A stretch of 64,000 nt of DNA from Raphanus sativus. Lineage: Eukaryota > Streptophyta > Magnoliopsida > Brassicales > Brassicaceae. Below the pieces are notes generated by a model. The model ran no database searches. It was not told where the DNA came from and saw only the letters and a program-made list of their open reading frames with translations. The stretch lies in contig NC_079517.1 of assembly GCF_000801105.2 (NCBI RefSeq), positions 9,362,001-9,426,000 on the forward strand, read 5' to 3'. Of this stretch, positions 34,082 through 45,722 are shown piece after piece. Each line of letters starts with the position of its first letter. Position 1 is the first letter of the stretch. The position numbers and the translations under genes were made by a program.

Positions 34082-36413
34082 ATGATCAATCTGAATCTAT
34101 CCCCGAAAAAATCAATGTTCCATATAATCATCATATGGATGCTCTTTGTGATACCTTCTTGTGCTTTCTCAGCTAATGAGCTTCACGGACTCTGCAGTCA
34201 ACCGTTTAGCTGCGGCAATTTAAATCTCTTGTATCCTTTCTGGACATCTGGCAGAGAAGACTGTGGCCACCCTGAGTTCAGAGTCAACTGTAGTGATGGA
34301 TTCGCAGAGATAAGCATCACCTCCGTGAAGTACAGAATCTTAGAGGCCAACTATGACTCTGGCTTCATAAGACTGGCGAGATCGGATTTTATCGGTGGTC
34401 TTTGTCCTAAAGATCTTTTTAATGCGACCTTCGACGAAAGCGTTGTTACGCTTGCTCCTACCACCGAGCTGCTAACAATTTACTACGACTGCAGCCAAGA
34501 CTATTCACGTAATGTTTCTGCTTATGTTGGTGATTTTACTTGTGAGGATGATGGTGGTGATGTGTCAAGAATAAGATATTATGTGACAAGAAACCTGTCG
34601 TCCCCTCTACTTAACGGGATTAGAGGTCAATTAGAAGACCTTGGGTTATCTTGCAAAGCCGTAAGTATTCGTGTATCAGCAGGGCCTTTGCTGAACACAC
34701 TACAGACCGATCGAACTCGAGATAATCTGCAGAAAACTCTTGCAGAGGGGTTCCAGCTTGGACTTAACCAAGAATGTTCGTCGTGCTCAGCCTCTAAGGG
34801 CGCTTGTGGATTCAATCAAAACTCAGGTGGATTTGTCTGCTATTGCGTAGATGAGCCAAATAACCGTACTTGCAGTTCTAGAAAAAAGGGTAAGCACCAC
34901 CGTTTCTCCCATCCCCATATCTCCCTCTCCCACACACGAACCTTTTGAGTTTCAACTTTTTTTTTTCTAGTTTAGTAAGATTTCAGTGTTCTGTATTCAC
35001 ATCGAACTGACCTGTTTTCTGGTGAATTCTATAGATGCAGGCCTCTCTACTGGTGCAATAGCAGGTAAATAATTTTTTACTCTTCTTTTCAAAACACCTG
35101 ATTTGATTACCATATACCACATGAAACACTAGTCTTACAAAACCAATGGTAGAATTTATTTTCGTACATGCCTAATGTTCTTCCACAAGAATCACCACTT
35201 TGTCCCTCACTATTTTTATTCAAACACAAGGGTTATGAAGACTGATTTAGATATTCAAATAAAAGGTTATAAACCAAACAATTTTCTGGTTGCAGGTTTA
35301 GCAGTAGGTGTTACTCTGTTTCTGTTCCTGCTTTTAGTATCGTTTCGCCAACTTATCCGAAAGAGAAACAGAAAGTCATTTATTTCACAGCCAAAACTCA
35401 AAGCACTTATTCCACTAAAGCAGTATAGTTACGCACAACTAAAAAGAATTACAAAGTCGTTCGCGGAGGTAGTTGGGAGAGGAGGATTTGGAACTGTCTA
35501 TAGAGGCACCCTTTCTGATGGACGAATGGTTGCAGTGAAGATTTTAAAAGACTCAAAGAGTAATGGGGAAGACTTCATCAATGAAGTTGCGAGCATCAGC
35601 CAAACTTCTCATGTTAATATTGTTACCCTGCTAGGATTCTGCTATGAAGGTTCCAAGAGAGCAATTCTTTATGAATTTTTGGAAAATGGGTCTCTTGATA
35701 AGCTCATCTCAAGCAAGAGGCCGTCAATTATGCATTGTAGGGACTTATATGGGATTGCGTTAGGCGTTGCTCGTGGTTTGGAGTACTTGCACCATGGATG
35801 CAGAACAAGGATTGTACATTTCGACATTAAACCACATAATGTCCTCTTAGATGACAACCTCTGCCCAAAAGTTTCAGACTTTGGTCTTGCTAAGCTCTGT
35901 GAGAAGAAGGAAAGCATATTGTCGTTGCTAGACGCAAGAGGTACAATAGGGTACATTGCACCTGAAGTGTTTTCAAGAATGTACGGTAGAGTCTCACACA
36001 AGTCAGATGTGTATAGCTACGGAATGTTGGTTCTTGAGATGATAGGAGCACGGAACAAAGAGAGAGATGATCAAGAAGTTGGTCCTAGCACAAGTTCAAT
36101 GTACTTCCCTGAATGGATATATAAGGATCTTGAGATGAGAGGCAGTGGGAGTCTTATGGAAAATGGAGTCAGTAGTGAAGAAGAGGAGATGGTGAGAAAG
36201 ATGACATTGGTGGGTTTGTGGTGTATCCAGTCTTCCCCATCAGATCGTCCACCTATGAACAGAGTAGTGGAGATGATGGAAGGAAGTGTGGACGCACTTG
36301 ATGTTCCTCCTAGACCTGTTTTCCAAATTCCAGCAGAGCCTCTTCAAGAATCTTCTACACTTTCAGAGAATATATCAGGTTACACAGAAGTATGTTCCAT
36401 GAATGTCGCATAA
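34082..36413 (+). CDS. Receptor-like kinase A: GUB_WAK ectodomain + LRK10L-2 kinase
   Basis: Exons 34082-34889, 35035-35064 and 35296-36413, with phase 1 at both junctions; 651 residues. A signal peptide (residues 1-31, hydrophobic [16 protein letters not shown]) is followed by a Cys-rich cell-wall-type domain ([26 protein letters not shown]), a second Cys cluster ([26 protein letters not shown]), a transmembrane helix near 280-300, and a Ser/Thr kinase. Kinase motifs: GRGGFG at 340-345, Lys 361, HFD 454-456 followed by IKPHN, DFG at 474-476, and IAPE at 500-503. Phe before the catalytic Asp makes it a non-RD kinase, usual for this subfamily, whose members are often linked to defence. Probably located at the plasma membrane. 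The ATG is chosen because MI.L..S.KSMF is shared with genes C and D; TTG-initiated extension is rejected. Counterpart group: At1g66910-At1g66930 (recalled). Confidence 0.9.
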
Positions 36414-36416
36414 AGA

Positions 36417-37284
36417 ACGAAACCTGCTTGTAACTTATTAAATCACGAAAACAGTAATTACAATTACTATACTGCATTCCACTTGTCTACTTTCCATATT
36501 ACAATTAACTACAACATATGCAGCACTCTAACAGACAACAAGAGAGTTCAATGATTTGTATCCAGAAACTTCAATCTATTTTTGCCCAAAAATGTTCTTG
36601 TCAAAACTAATTATCACTGTAACCACATCAAGAAGAAGATACTTTCTCAGAACACAGGTAACGAAATGTGAGACTTAAAGCATAATTTTAAGGTTATTTC
36701 GTTTAGTGTTTAGAGTTAACTCTCAATCTTCTGGAAACAGAAGAAAAGTATGTTTCAGGCACTAACAGAAGAAAAGTATGTTTAAGGCACTAGCATATTC
36801 CATTTTTCTGTGGTCAACTAACAAAATAAAAAAGACTTCAAAGCCCACTCTTGTATCTGTGTCTACTCTTCTTTGACTTGGTCCTTCACAACCTTCCCCC
36901 ACGGCCGTGCCAACAAAACATTCACATATAAAAATATAATCAATCAAAGCCCTTCAGTATCTAAGCTCTCGACGTGAATATTCAAATGCACATATTGAGT
37001 TCTTCACACTGATTTCTAAGAAAACATATTGGTTTCATGTTGAATGTTAGATAGATCATTCGGTCTCGTCTTTTTCGCCCGTTGAGTATTCGTATTTTTG
37101 TTTCAGCTTTTATTTTACAAAACATCTCTGTTTGATTCTTTTTATCTATTTTAGTAGTTTCATTTATATTCATTTTATAATTCTAAATATCATTTGCTTC
37201 ACCGTTTTAATTTTTCCTCCTCCATCTGTCACTTGTTTTTCCTCTCAAGACAAGAACATACGTTTCAGTAGATAAAATCTTATC
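36417..37284. other. Spacer between kinase genes A and B
   Basis: Holds the 3' region of A and the promoter of B. No gene or element is recognised. Confidence 0.5.
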
Positions 37285-40200
37285 ATGTACAATCTTCCCA
37301 GTTCTTGTCTGTTCTGTTTTTTCCTCTTTTCCTTATTTCACCATCTTCCTTGTGCTCCAAGTCAACAAGAACGTAAGACTATGTTTCACTGTGGGAACAT
37401 CACAGCTGGTTTCTCCTTCTTAGGTGGAAATCGTCACAAAAGTGGGGGTCATCAATTGCTCAAGCTTCTCTGCATCAACAACACAACGTCTTTAAGCATC
37501 TCAAACCATCCCTACGTTGTTCTCCATATAGATGAAGCCTCCAACACTCTTAGACTTGCCAGAGCAGAGCTTCGAGGTCCTTTTTGCAAAGCTACATTCA
37601 CGGATGCAGCTTTGCCTCCCGACCTATTTGAGCTTTCGCCAATGTACAAGAACCTCACTGTTTTCCACCACTGCCACACTAAGCTTCCTAACCGTTCGAG
37701 TTATACATGTCCTGGTAAAGGTCCAGTCGCAGTGTCTGAAACCCTTGATTATCACAACTTCTGCAGTGAATTTTTCACAGTTAACGTTCCGACGAGCTTT
37801 GTTCCTGAAGAGAAAGAGTTGAACGTGACCAATTTGGAAAGTGTTTTAAGCAAAGGATTTGAGGTGAAGTTGAAGATTGATGAGAAAGAGTGTCAAGAAT
37901 GTTTATCCAATAATGGAACCCATCAACCTAGTGGTATGTTTCTTATACAACCTCATTGTTTCATAGTCATCTCCTTTATAATTATACTGAAGTGGTTTCT
38001 TTAGTTCTACTCTTACACATGGCCGAATCTGAAATTCTGAAGACCATAAACATTTTAGTAAGAATTTTTATTAAAAAAAACTTTTAAAACAATTTGGGAC
38101 CTATATATATATTCTTTTTAGAATTTTAGGGACCAATGCTAATGTTTCATTGGGTTTGGCCTAGATCCGGCTCTGCTCTTACTAAACCAATGTCCTATAG
38201 AATCATATGGATGCTGTTTTTGATCCCATCTTTTTGTTTTCTAAGCTGATGAGCTTCACAGACGCTGCAGTGCCCCGTTTAGCTGCGGCGATCAGAGTGG
38301 TCTCTTGTACCCTTTCTGGATACCCGGCAGAGAAGAATGTGGCCACCCTGAGTTCAAGCTTGAGTGTCACAGCAGTGTCGCAGAGATTACCATTTGCTTT
38401 GCTAAGTACAGGATATTAGAGGCAAACTATACATCTCGTGTCATAAGATTAGCAAGATCAGATTATATCGGTGATCTGTGTCCCCAACACGCTATAAACG
38501 CGCCGTTCACCCAAAAAGTCTTTACCTTAGCTGGTGACACCGACATGATATCCATTTATAATGAATGCTCACCAGAGTTTCCAAAGTATGTTTCTCCTTA
38601 CGTTGGAGAACTTGACTGTGAAGTTAATGAGAAAAGTTACTATGTGACAGCAAACCTCTTGTCTCCCTTAAAAGACTTGGGTGGAATGTGTAAAAGAAAC
38701 GTCAGTGTTCCTGCATCTGGACCGGCGCTGAACACACTGCAGAAGAATGCAACTCGAGATAATCTAAAGAAGGCTCTTGAAGAGGGTTTCAAGGTTGAAT
38801 TTCACAGAGAATGTTCCACGTGCATGGACTCTGGGGGTGCTTGTGGATATAATAAACAGGGCCCAAACAATTTTCTCTGCTACTGTGTAGATCATCCGCA
38901 TGGCCGTACATGCGGAAACAAAGGTAAGCTTTCTTTCATATATGATGATCTCATTTCTTAATATTCTTCTACAAGAACCATCTTTTGATTGGATCTTCCT
39001 ACATTTAAACAAAAAAAACTCCATTGAATGTCAAGCTTTTAGTTTCTAGTAAAGAAAATGTTCTCTCTGCATTTTTTTTTGGCTGACCTTTTCTTGTTGT
39101 CATCATGTAGATGCAGGCATCTCTGCTCCCGCCAAAGCAGGTGATTACCTTTTTCCTGTTATTTAGGGACACCCCATTTTGTTACCATAATCTTCTTATG
39201 AACTGAATCATTTATTTTCGTTTGGTTTCTGTGGTAGACGTCTCCTTTTAAGATTTATTGATTATAATCTTATTTTCAGTACATTTATTACTTAATACAT
39301 TCTCAAAGAGCTGTATATTCTTCTTGCTGATCGATGATAAACAATTGGTTTTTGTTTTCATCTCTAGGAATGGAATATGCTTTTGGATTTGTGGCCATCA
39401 TTCTTATAGCCGGAGGTTTGTACTGTGTTATCAGCCGGAGAAGGAAGACATCAGATGTTTCTAGCCAACTTAATCTAAAGGCCCTTATTCCACTAAAACA
39501 CTACAGCTATGCACAAGTGAAGAGAATCACAAAGTCGTTCGCAATAGTGGTTGGGAAAGGCGGATATGGAACTGTCTATAGAGGAACACTTTGTGATGGT
39601 CGTAGTGTGGCGGTGAAGGTCTTGAAAGACTCAAAGGGTAACGGTGAAGACTTCCTCAATGAAGTTGCCAGCATGAGCAAGACTTCTCATGTCAACATTG
39701 TCACCCTGCTTGGATTCTGTGCTGAAGGTACCAAGAGAGCCATTCTTTACGAGTTTTTAGAGAATGGATCTCTTGATAACTTCATCTCAAGCACAAAGTC
39801 GTCGAATAAGAATTGGATGAAGCTATATGAAATAGCATTAGGTGTTGCTCGTGGTCTAGAGTACTTGCACCATGGATGCAGGACAAGGATTGTACATTTC
39901 GACATAAAACCGCAGAATGTACTCTTGGATCACAACCTTTGCCCCAAGGTTTCTGACTTTGGCCTTTCTAAGCTTTGTGGGAGGAAAGAAAGCATCGTGT
40001 CAGTGTTGGACACAAGAGGAACGATAGGGTACATTGCACCTGAAGTGTTTTCAAGAGTGTACGGTAGAGTCTCACACAAATCAGATGTGTATAGCTATGG
40101 AATGCTGGTTCTTGAAATGATTGGATCAAGAGCCAAACCATCAAGTGAAGACACTGCATCTACCACAAGCTCAGTATACTTTCCAGAATGGATTTATACG

Positions 40201-40479
40201 GATCTTGAGATGGGAGACAGTGGAAGGCCTAAAGGAAATGGAATCAACTTTGAAGAAGAGGAGATAGCAAAGAAGATGACATTGGTGGGTTTGTGGTGTA
40301 TTCAGTCTTCCCCTTCAGATCGTCCATCGATGGACAGAGTGGTAGAGATGATGGAAGGAAGTCTTGATGCTCTTGAAGTCCCTCCGAAGCCTGTTTTACA
40401 AGCGACTCTTCCAGAATATTTTACGCTTTCAGAGGATATTTCTGTTTACACAGAAGTATGTTCAATGAATACTGTATAA
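37285..40479 (+). CDS. Receptor-like kinase B: two tandem ectodomains + LRK10L-2 kinase
   Basis: Exons 37285-37933, 38246-38923, 39111-39140 and 39368-40479, all joined in phase 1; 822 residues. Exon 1 starts [15 protein letters not shown] (signal peptide), close to At1g66930 as recalled, and encodes one GUB_WAK-type domain ([10 protein letters not shown]) with CQECLSNNG at its end. Exon 2 encodes a second complete ectodomain ([40 protein letters not shown]). A transmembrane segment and kinase follow: GKGGYG 515-520, Lys 536, HFD 629-631, DFG 649-651. Just before exon 2 lies a leader with the gene A sequence (ATATGGATGCT) that a one-base insertion has shifted. Splicing at 38245 uses AAG within that leader. 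If that acceptor is not used, B is really two genes: a truncated one and a leaderless kinase. Confidence 0.75.
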
Positions 40480-40569
40480 AAAAAGAAACCTCCTCAAACA
40501 TATTATATCACAGAAACAGTAAATATATAATATGAATGCTGTTTACATTCCAGATTGACCCCTGTTGTG

Positions 40570-40992
40570 TCACTTTTCTCCTGCCTTCGCTTGTTTGTTG
40601 GCAAGTGGTGCAACAAATTTCTTCAGAAGTCTAATGAAAGCTGGATAGTGTTCAAGGTCGCAGTGTCCACCTCCATTTATCCATAGAGGTTCATACTTCT
40701 CTTTGGTGAATTCCCAGAGCCGTCTTCCATGAGAACAATCAACTACTTCATCCGCAGTTCCCTGAAAGACCAACAAGATAGTTCAGCGACTTGCATTCAG
40801 AAACTTTCGTGTTAAATGCACAACAACCTTTCTTGTAAAGGGAGCTGTTCTTATGATGAAAAGGGAGGAGAGAAAAAGACAACTCAACGAAAGTAGCTAG
40901 ATAAAAGAAAGATATGATGCCGTCCCTTACTTGGATCACTAATACAGGACATGTCACCACTGATCTTGTCAATATTTTGTAAGAACATGGAA
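40570..40992 (-). pseudogene. 3' remnant of an alpha/beta hydrolase gene
   Basis: Exons 40931-40992 and 40570-40761, GT-AG joined in phase 0, read SVVTCPVLVIQ then [18 protein letters not shown] and [14 protein letters not shown] before the end. This is the C-terminal part of a serine alpha/beta hydrolase; the acid (GTADEVVD) and the His (GGGHCD) of the triad are present. The nucleophile exon and everything before it are missing; upstream is a repeat-filled stretch. Counterpart by position: At1g66900 (recalled). It sits 90 bases downstream of gene B in opposite orientation. Confidence 0.75.
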
Positions 40993-41049
40993 CTGCACAG
41001 GTGATCAGGAGCTAGAAATGTAACCAATATGGAAAAATATAGTATCCCT

Positions 41050-41340
41050 AAATCACCTTGTAAATGTCAAGGCATGAGGGGCTGTGGCATGTGCCCCACC
41101 CTGTTTTATTTTTTTCATTGATAACTAGTGCTAAGTTTAGTCAGTTACATCTATATTTATTTTTGAGTTATACAAAAATAGCTTTGTGCCACACATTAAA
41201 ACTCATCTTGGATCGGCCCCTGGAAGTAACCCCTCCCAGAAGTAACCCCTCCCGTTCAGACAAGTATGATGATGATTGAATCATAACATGAAAAATAGAG
41301 AAGGAACTGAAATCTGAGCAACAAAAAAAAGTACGGGTGG
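41050..41340. other. Repeat-like sequence beside the hydrolase remnant
   Basis: Contains GGCATGTGCCCCACC and two GAAGTAACCCCTCCC units (41224-41253). Probably a transposon fragment that replaced the 5' part of the hydrolase gene. No gene. Confidence 0.35.
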
Positions 41341-41364
41341 GAAAAGAAAAGTAGGAAAATGATA

Positions 41365-41610
41365 CTCCCTCTGTTTCAAATTAGATGATGTTTTGAAGAG
41401 TTTTGATGTTTCAAAATACATGATGTTTTGATATTTTTATATTAGTTTTACTTTATTGAAGATTGTGTAGCCAATGATGTTTTTATAGTTCTTTTGATGA
41501 TTGGTTAAATTAGTTTTTATTTATATTTTAAATGATACATTCTAGGTAAAAATGTATGTCTTAGTTCTTGTGCATTAACCAAAACATCAATTATTTTGAA
41601 ACAGAGAGAG
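41365..41610. mobile_element. Stowaway MITE, 246 bp
   Basis: CTCCCTCTGTTTCAAATTA at the left and TTTTGAAACAGAGAGAG at the right are inverted, flanked by TA on both sides (41363-41364, 41611-41612). CTCCCTC.GTTTC is the standard Stowaway end. Confidence 0.9.
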
Positions 41611-41612
41611 TA

Positions 41613-42247
41613 CAAGATTTGAATCGCACCACGGCGCATGAGGGATGATGGCGGAAGTGGCAGAGCGGTTGGAATATCCTCTTGTCAAAGTAAAACATGC
41701 CTTGATATTAGAGTCCAATCTTATCAAAGCCGTGTATAGTTCAATTTTCCTTAAAATAGAAATTACTTCTCTCAAATATAAATTAACTTCTTCCTAATAA
41801 TATGGGCCATCTATAAATTACAGAAACAAAAAAAAACATTTTTTACTTCTCATTCTGCATGCGATACATCTTAATAAATATTCAAAAATTGTTCTAACTA
41901 CTACATATAAATTTATAAAATGTTTATAGAAAACAATTACTCAAACAAATACATGTGTTTAAAAACACAGATAAAAATCTAATTAGATTGTTAAAAATCC
42001 ACTAAGGTGTCACCGCTTTTTATCTCGTCTTCCGATTATTAGTTTCCTTTTATGTTAGTGATAAGATAAGCTTTTAATTGCAGAACTAAAAGTCTAATAG
42101 ATGCCTCCAAAATTGTTTAAGCAAAAAAAAATGTTCTATTTAATTTTAATCCTTTGTTAAGTAGAAAAAACTCTATTTGACATTGACTACTAATTGATTT
42201 GTTTCCCTATTTCAAAATATAATTCTTTCCAAGTATCTAAATATATA
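41613..42247. other. Intergenic, no gene recognised
   Basis: AT-rich. GGCGGAAGTGGCAGAGCGG at about 41650 looks like the 5' arm of a tRNA but has no matching 3' arm. Confidence 0.4.
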
Positions 42248-42486
42248 CTCCCTCCGTTTCGAATTATTTGTCGTTCTAGAAGAATTTTTTTGTTTCAAAA
42301 TAAGTGTCGTTTTCGGTTTTCAATGCAAAACTTATTGATAATATTCTCTATTATATTTTTCTATTGGTTGATATATGGTTAGGTGTATTGGTAATAGTGT
42401 TTTTATTTTGGAAATATGTAAAATTAAATGTTTTCTTAATCTGTGTGTATAAACTTAAAACGACAAATAATATGAAACGGAAAGAA
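42248..42486. mobile_element. Stowaway MITE, 239 bp, divergent right end
   Basis: Left end CTCCCTCCGTTTCGAATTA, right end AATATGAAACGGAAAGAA, with TA on both sides (42246-42247, 42487-42488). Confidence 0.75.
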
Positions 42487-42556
42487 TATATATTAACTGA
42501 TCTGTTTGCCTATTTCAAAATATATTTCTTTCCATGTATCCAAAATATATATTAAC

Positions 42557-42656
42557 NNNNNNNNNNNNNNNNNNNNNNNNNNNNNNNNNNNNNNNNNNNN
42601 NNNNNNNNNNNNNNNNNNNNNNNNNNNNNNNNNNNNNNNNNNNNNNNNNNNNNNNN
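42557..42656. other. Assembly gap of exactly 100 N
   Basis: A standard-size placeholder; the true gap length is unknown. Sequence on both sides is repetitive: the segment around CTGATTTGTTTCCCTATTTCA occurs at 42195, 42499 and 43165, which may be why assembly failed. Confidence 0.95.
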
Positions 42657-43009
42657 ATAATTTGTTAATGCATTTCGAAGTGAGAAATAAATATTGATTA
42701 ATATTTAGGTTGAACTTAAAGATTTTTTTATTAATATGTTAAAGATATGTAAAACTTTTAATAGTTAAATTTTAATTTTAGTTTCAGTTAAATAAAACGT
42801 TAAATTTCATTTCTTAATTTTTTTTTCAATTTTGAATAAATTAATAGTATTTTTTATTTATGATTATTTATAATTGTGAAAATTTAAAAATTATTATGTA
42901 AAATAAAACTGTGTTATTATATGTAAAAGAATTATATTATCTATAAACATGTATTTTATTTATATCACAAAAAGTTAAATGAACTCATTTTACAAATAAA
43001 AAAATATGT

Positions 43010-43155
43010 ATCTATTATAGTGGAATGCTATTTTTTCCCTTAAATATAGAGGTAAAAATAGCAAATCTCTATTTTAGGGGAAGAAATAGAAATGAGTTGG
43101 AGTAGATTTTACTCTATTATAGAGTATAGAAGAAAATATAGCATAGATTTGGAGA
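43010..43155. repeat. MITE-like fragment ending TTGGAGATGCTCTAA
   Basis: The right end GGAGATGCTCTAA and the TAAAATAGAGAT / ATCTCTATTTTA-type internal motifs resemble common Brassica MITEs. Left end uncertain. Confidence 0.35.
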
Positions 43156-43317
43156 TGCTCTAACTGATTTGTTTCCCTATTTTATTTCATACCATATACC
43201 ATTTTGTAAATATATATACCTAACTCTGTAAATATAACATGTGTTTCACCATAGGAGCATTACACATTGTATTGTTTTATTCTTCAAGAAAATTCTCTCC
43301 AAACTGTATCATCAAAA

Positions 43318-43717
43318 ATGACTAAAGCCTCTATTTTTGCTTTCTTCATGATCATCTTCGTTTTAGGTTTGTTTAGATTTACCATCTTTTTTTTTGTAAA
43401 AAATTACATTTACCATCTTCTAATCATATAAAAAATTATGTATTTTTAAAATAATAACTATTCATATTTTCAACTATTTACTTATTTATCCTATTATATT
43501 TATAACTAAAGTTCGAACTAATATTTTCAATATTTGTATAGGAATATCAATTCAAGAAACTCAAGGACAGCAAGTGTGTCACGATCTTGCAATAAAATCG
43601 AACTGTAATGATAGCGCATGTACCAATTTATGTAAGCTGAAATGGAATGGAAGCGGCTCGTGCTTTCAAAACCAACAAGTTTTCAGTTGTTTATGCAATT
43701 TTCCTTGCAAAATTTAA
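43318..43717 (+). CDS. Small secreted defensin-like (DEFL) cysteine-rich protein
   Basis: Two exons, 43318-43366 and 43542-43717, phase 1, GT-AG; 74 residues. The intron lies between the signal peptide and the mature part, as in plant DEFL genes. The leader MTKASIFAFFMIIFVLG is followed by a mature region with eight cysteines at 29, 38, 43, 47, 57, 66, 68 and 72. CxxxC (43-47), GSC (55-57) and CxC (66-68) fit the cysteine-stabilised alpha-beta fold. Such peptides are secreted and act in defence or signalling; which applies here cannot be told. The gene sits between kinase genes B and C and right after the assembly gap. Splice sites and start are inferred only from sequence. Confidence 0.75.
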
Positions 43718-44981
43718 ATTTATTTATTTATATCCACATGTGGCTTTATAATTGATCTAATAAAACTTATAATTAAGAGTACTAGTATTTTATTTTGGCG
43801 TTTTTTTCTTCTAATTTTATATGGGTTGGTTTTCTAGCGGGAACGGAAATGGTTTCGATTGAAATCTATTAAAAATTTTAAAAAACAAATAACTCTATTA
43901 CAAATCACGAGTTAGCACTCTGTTTTGCTTATATTGTACATAACGAAGATATTATTACATACATACTTGATCATACTACCACATAGAACCATTAAGATGC
44001 TCCCAAACCACCTAATATATAGTAGGATAGGTGCATACATTAACTCTTTAAATATCATCATTATAAGTAGAAATATTATGAAGTTTATGAGTAACGTTAA
44101 AGTTTTCAAAATAATTTTTGATTAAAATTTATATAATCCATAGATCAAATAATTAAAAAAATTTCATATAAAATTATATTCAAAATAAACTATTTTTAAC
44201 GAAAAACACTTATGTGTTTGCCACTAAATCTTACCACCTAATTTTAACATATTTGATATTTCTAATAATATTTACTTTTAAAAAATTTACTATGTTTCTA
44301 AATCGCATTTTTTATATTTACCCTTTTTATTACCAAAATTTTATTTATATTATTGGATGTGTTTAATAATAATTTTCAAAATATAAATTTTATTCCTTCT
44401 ATTATTTGGTTTGATAATCAACCGATTTAATTATAATGATTTAAGGCAAGTAATTTAATATCATGATCTCTTATCAACATTTTGATTAGTTAATATAAAC
44501 CATTTCATAAAATATCATTGGGTTATTTGGCAACTATGGTTAACTGGTTTTAGAATTTATTCTTTTAACATAATTAAAATAAATAAAAAATAAAAGCCAT
44601 CAACTAATTAAATTATAAAAAAAGTTTCTCAAATTGTCTATATAAATGACATCTGAACAAAAGTCATTAAAGTGATTCTAAATTAATATATAGTAGGAAG
44701 TAAATATATAGTAGGAAGCATCATGTTTGTTTTGGGAAAATGACCATTTCGATCTCAACAATTTCGGTCGTGTTAAATACGACCCAAAAATAACCAGTAT
44801 CAAATACACCTCAACTCAATTATAATTTAAAAAGATTACCTTAACTTCTTAAAACTTGCTTAAATCTATATTGACTCTAATATAAGTTAGTCAACAAGAT
44901 AAAACAACATTGTTTTGATCTAATTCTTTTTTATAAAAGTATGTTCAATCCGAGACTTGAACCCCTGCTGATACCTTTTAC
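43718..44981. other. AT-rich intergenic, no gene recognised
   Basis: No coding frame of quality. CCGAGACTTGAACCCCTGCT at about 44950 resembles a degenerate tRNA-like B box but stands alone. Confidence 0.45.
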
Positions 44982-45722
44982 AAAGGGTACACTAACCCCT
45001 AAACTAAAATAAAATATTACAATTTTAAAATTATATATACTACTATATTTCTTCATCTAATCCAATTAAAACTTTGGTGATGATATATTTCTGATTTATA
45101 TAAAAACATTAACATACTTTAATTATCATATATCTAACAAATTATATTATAAATAAAATATAAATAAAAATTATTTATACATATACGAAATTAAATATTA
45201 TAACTTTGAAACTATTTATAATTTTTATATAAATTATTTCAAAAATTTAAACCTTGAATGGTAATTTTCTTCTTTAAATTAATATAATATACTATATATA
45301 TTTTAGTTATTTTTAATATGTCTAATATTTTGAGCAAAATATCTTAGTGAAAAAAATGTAAAAGGCCTCTTAACATTTTGAACAAAAGATCACAGATATA
45401 TAATATTAACTTTGAAACAAAACAATTCCATTTAAGTTTAAAAATTAAAAATAATTAATATAAGAATTTTATAAATAACTTCAAAATTTTAAGTATATTT
45501 AATTTCATATAATTATAAATGTTTTTATTTATATTTAGTAAGATATAAGTTTATTAAAGATATAATAAGTAAGAACATGTTAATATATTTACACAAATCA
45601 GAAACAATCATCACCAAAGTTTTAGTTGGATAAGATGAAGAAGTGTAGTAGTTTGTATAATTTCGAATTTGTATAATATTTCAAAACATTAATTTAATCT
45701 AGTGGTTAGTTTGGCCCTTTAA
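44982..45722. mobile_element. Element with long inverted ends (about 130-140 bases), MULE-like
   Basis: The left arm 44982-45115 and the right arm 45580-45722 are imperfect inverted copies, best around CTTCATCTAATCCAATTAAA / CTTCATCTTATCCAACTAAA (reverse complement) followed by ACTTTGGTGATGAT, and starting with AAAGGG at both ends. The inside is AT-rich and non-coding. Long inverted ends suggest a non-autonomous Mutator-like element; the target duplication is not clear. Confidence 0.6.

Noticed and set aside
41640..41670. tRNA-like 5' arm GGCAGAGCGGTTGG
   Set aside because: No acceptor or T-arm partner downstream; a full cloverleaf cannot be drawn.
44940..44985. tRNA-like B box GAGACTTGAACCCC
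   Set aside because: Stands alone without an A box or ends of a SINE; common in decayed repeats.
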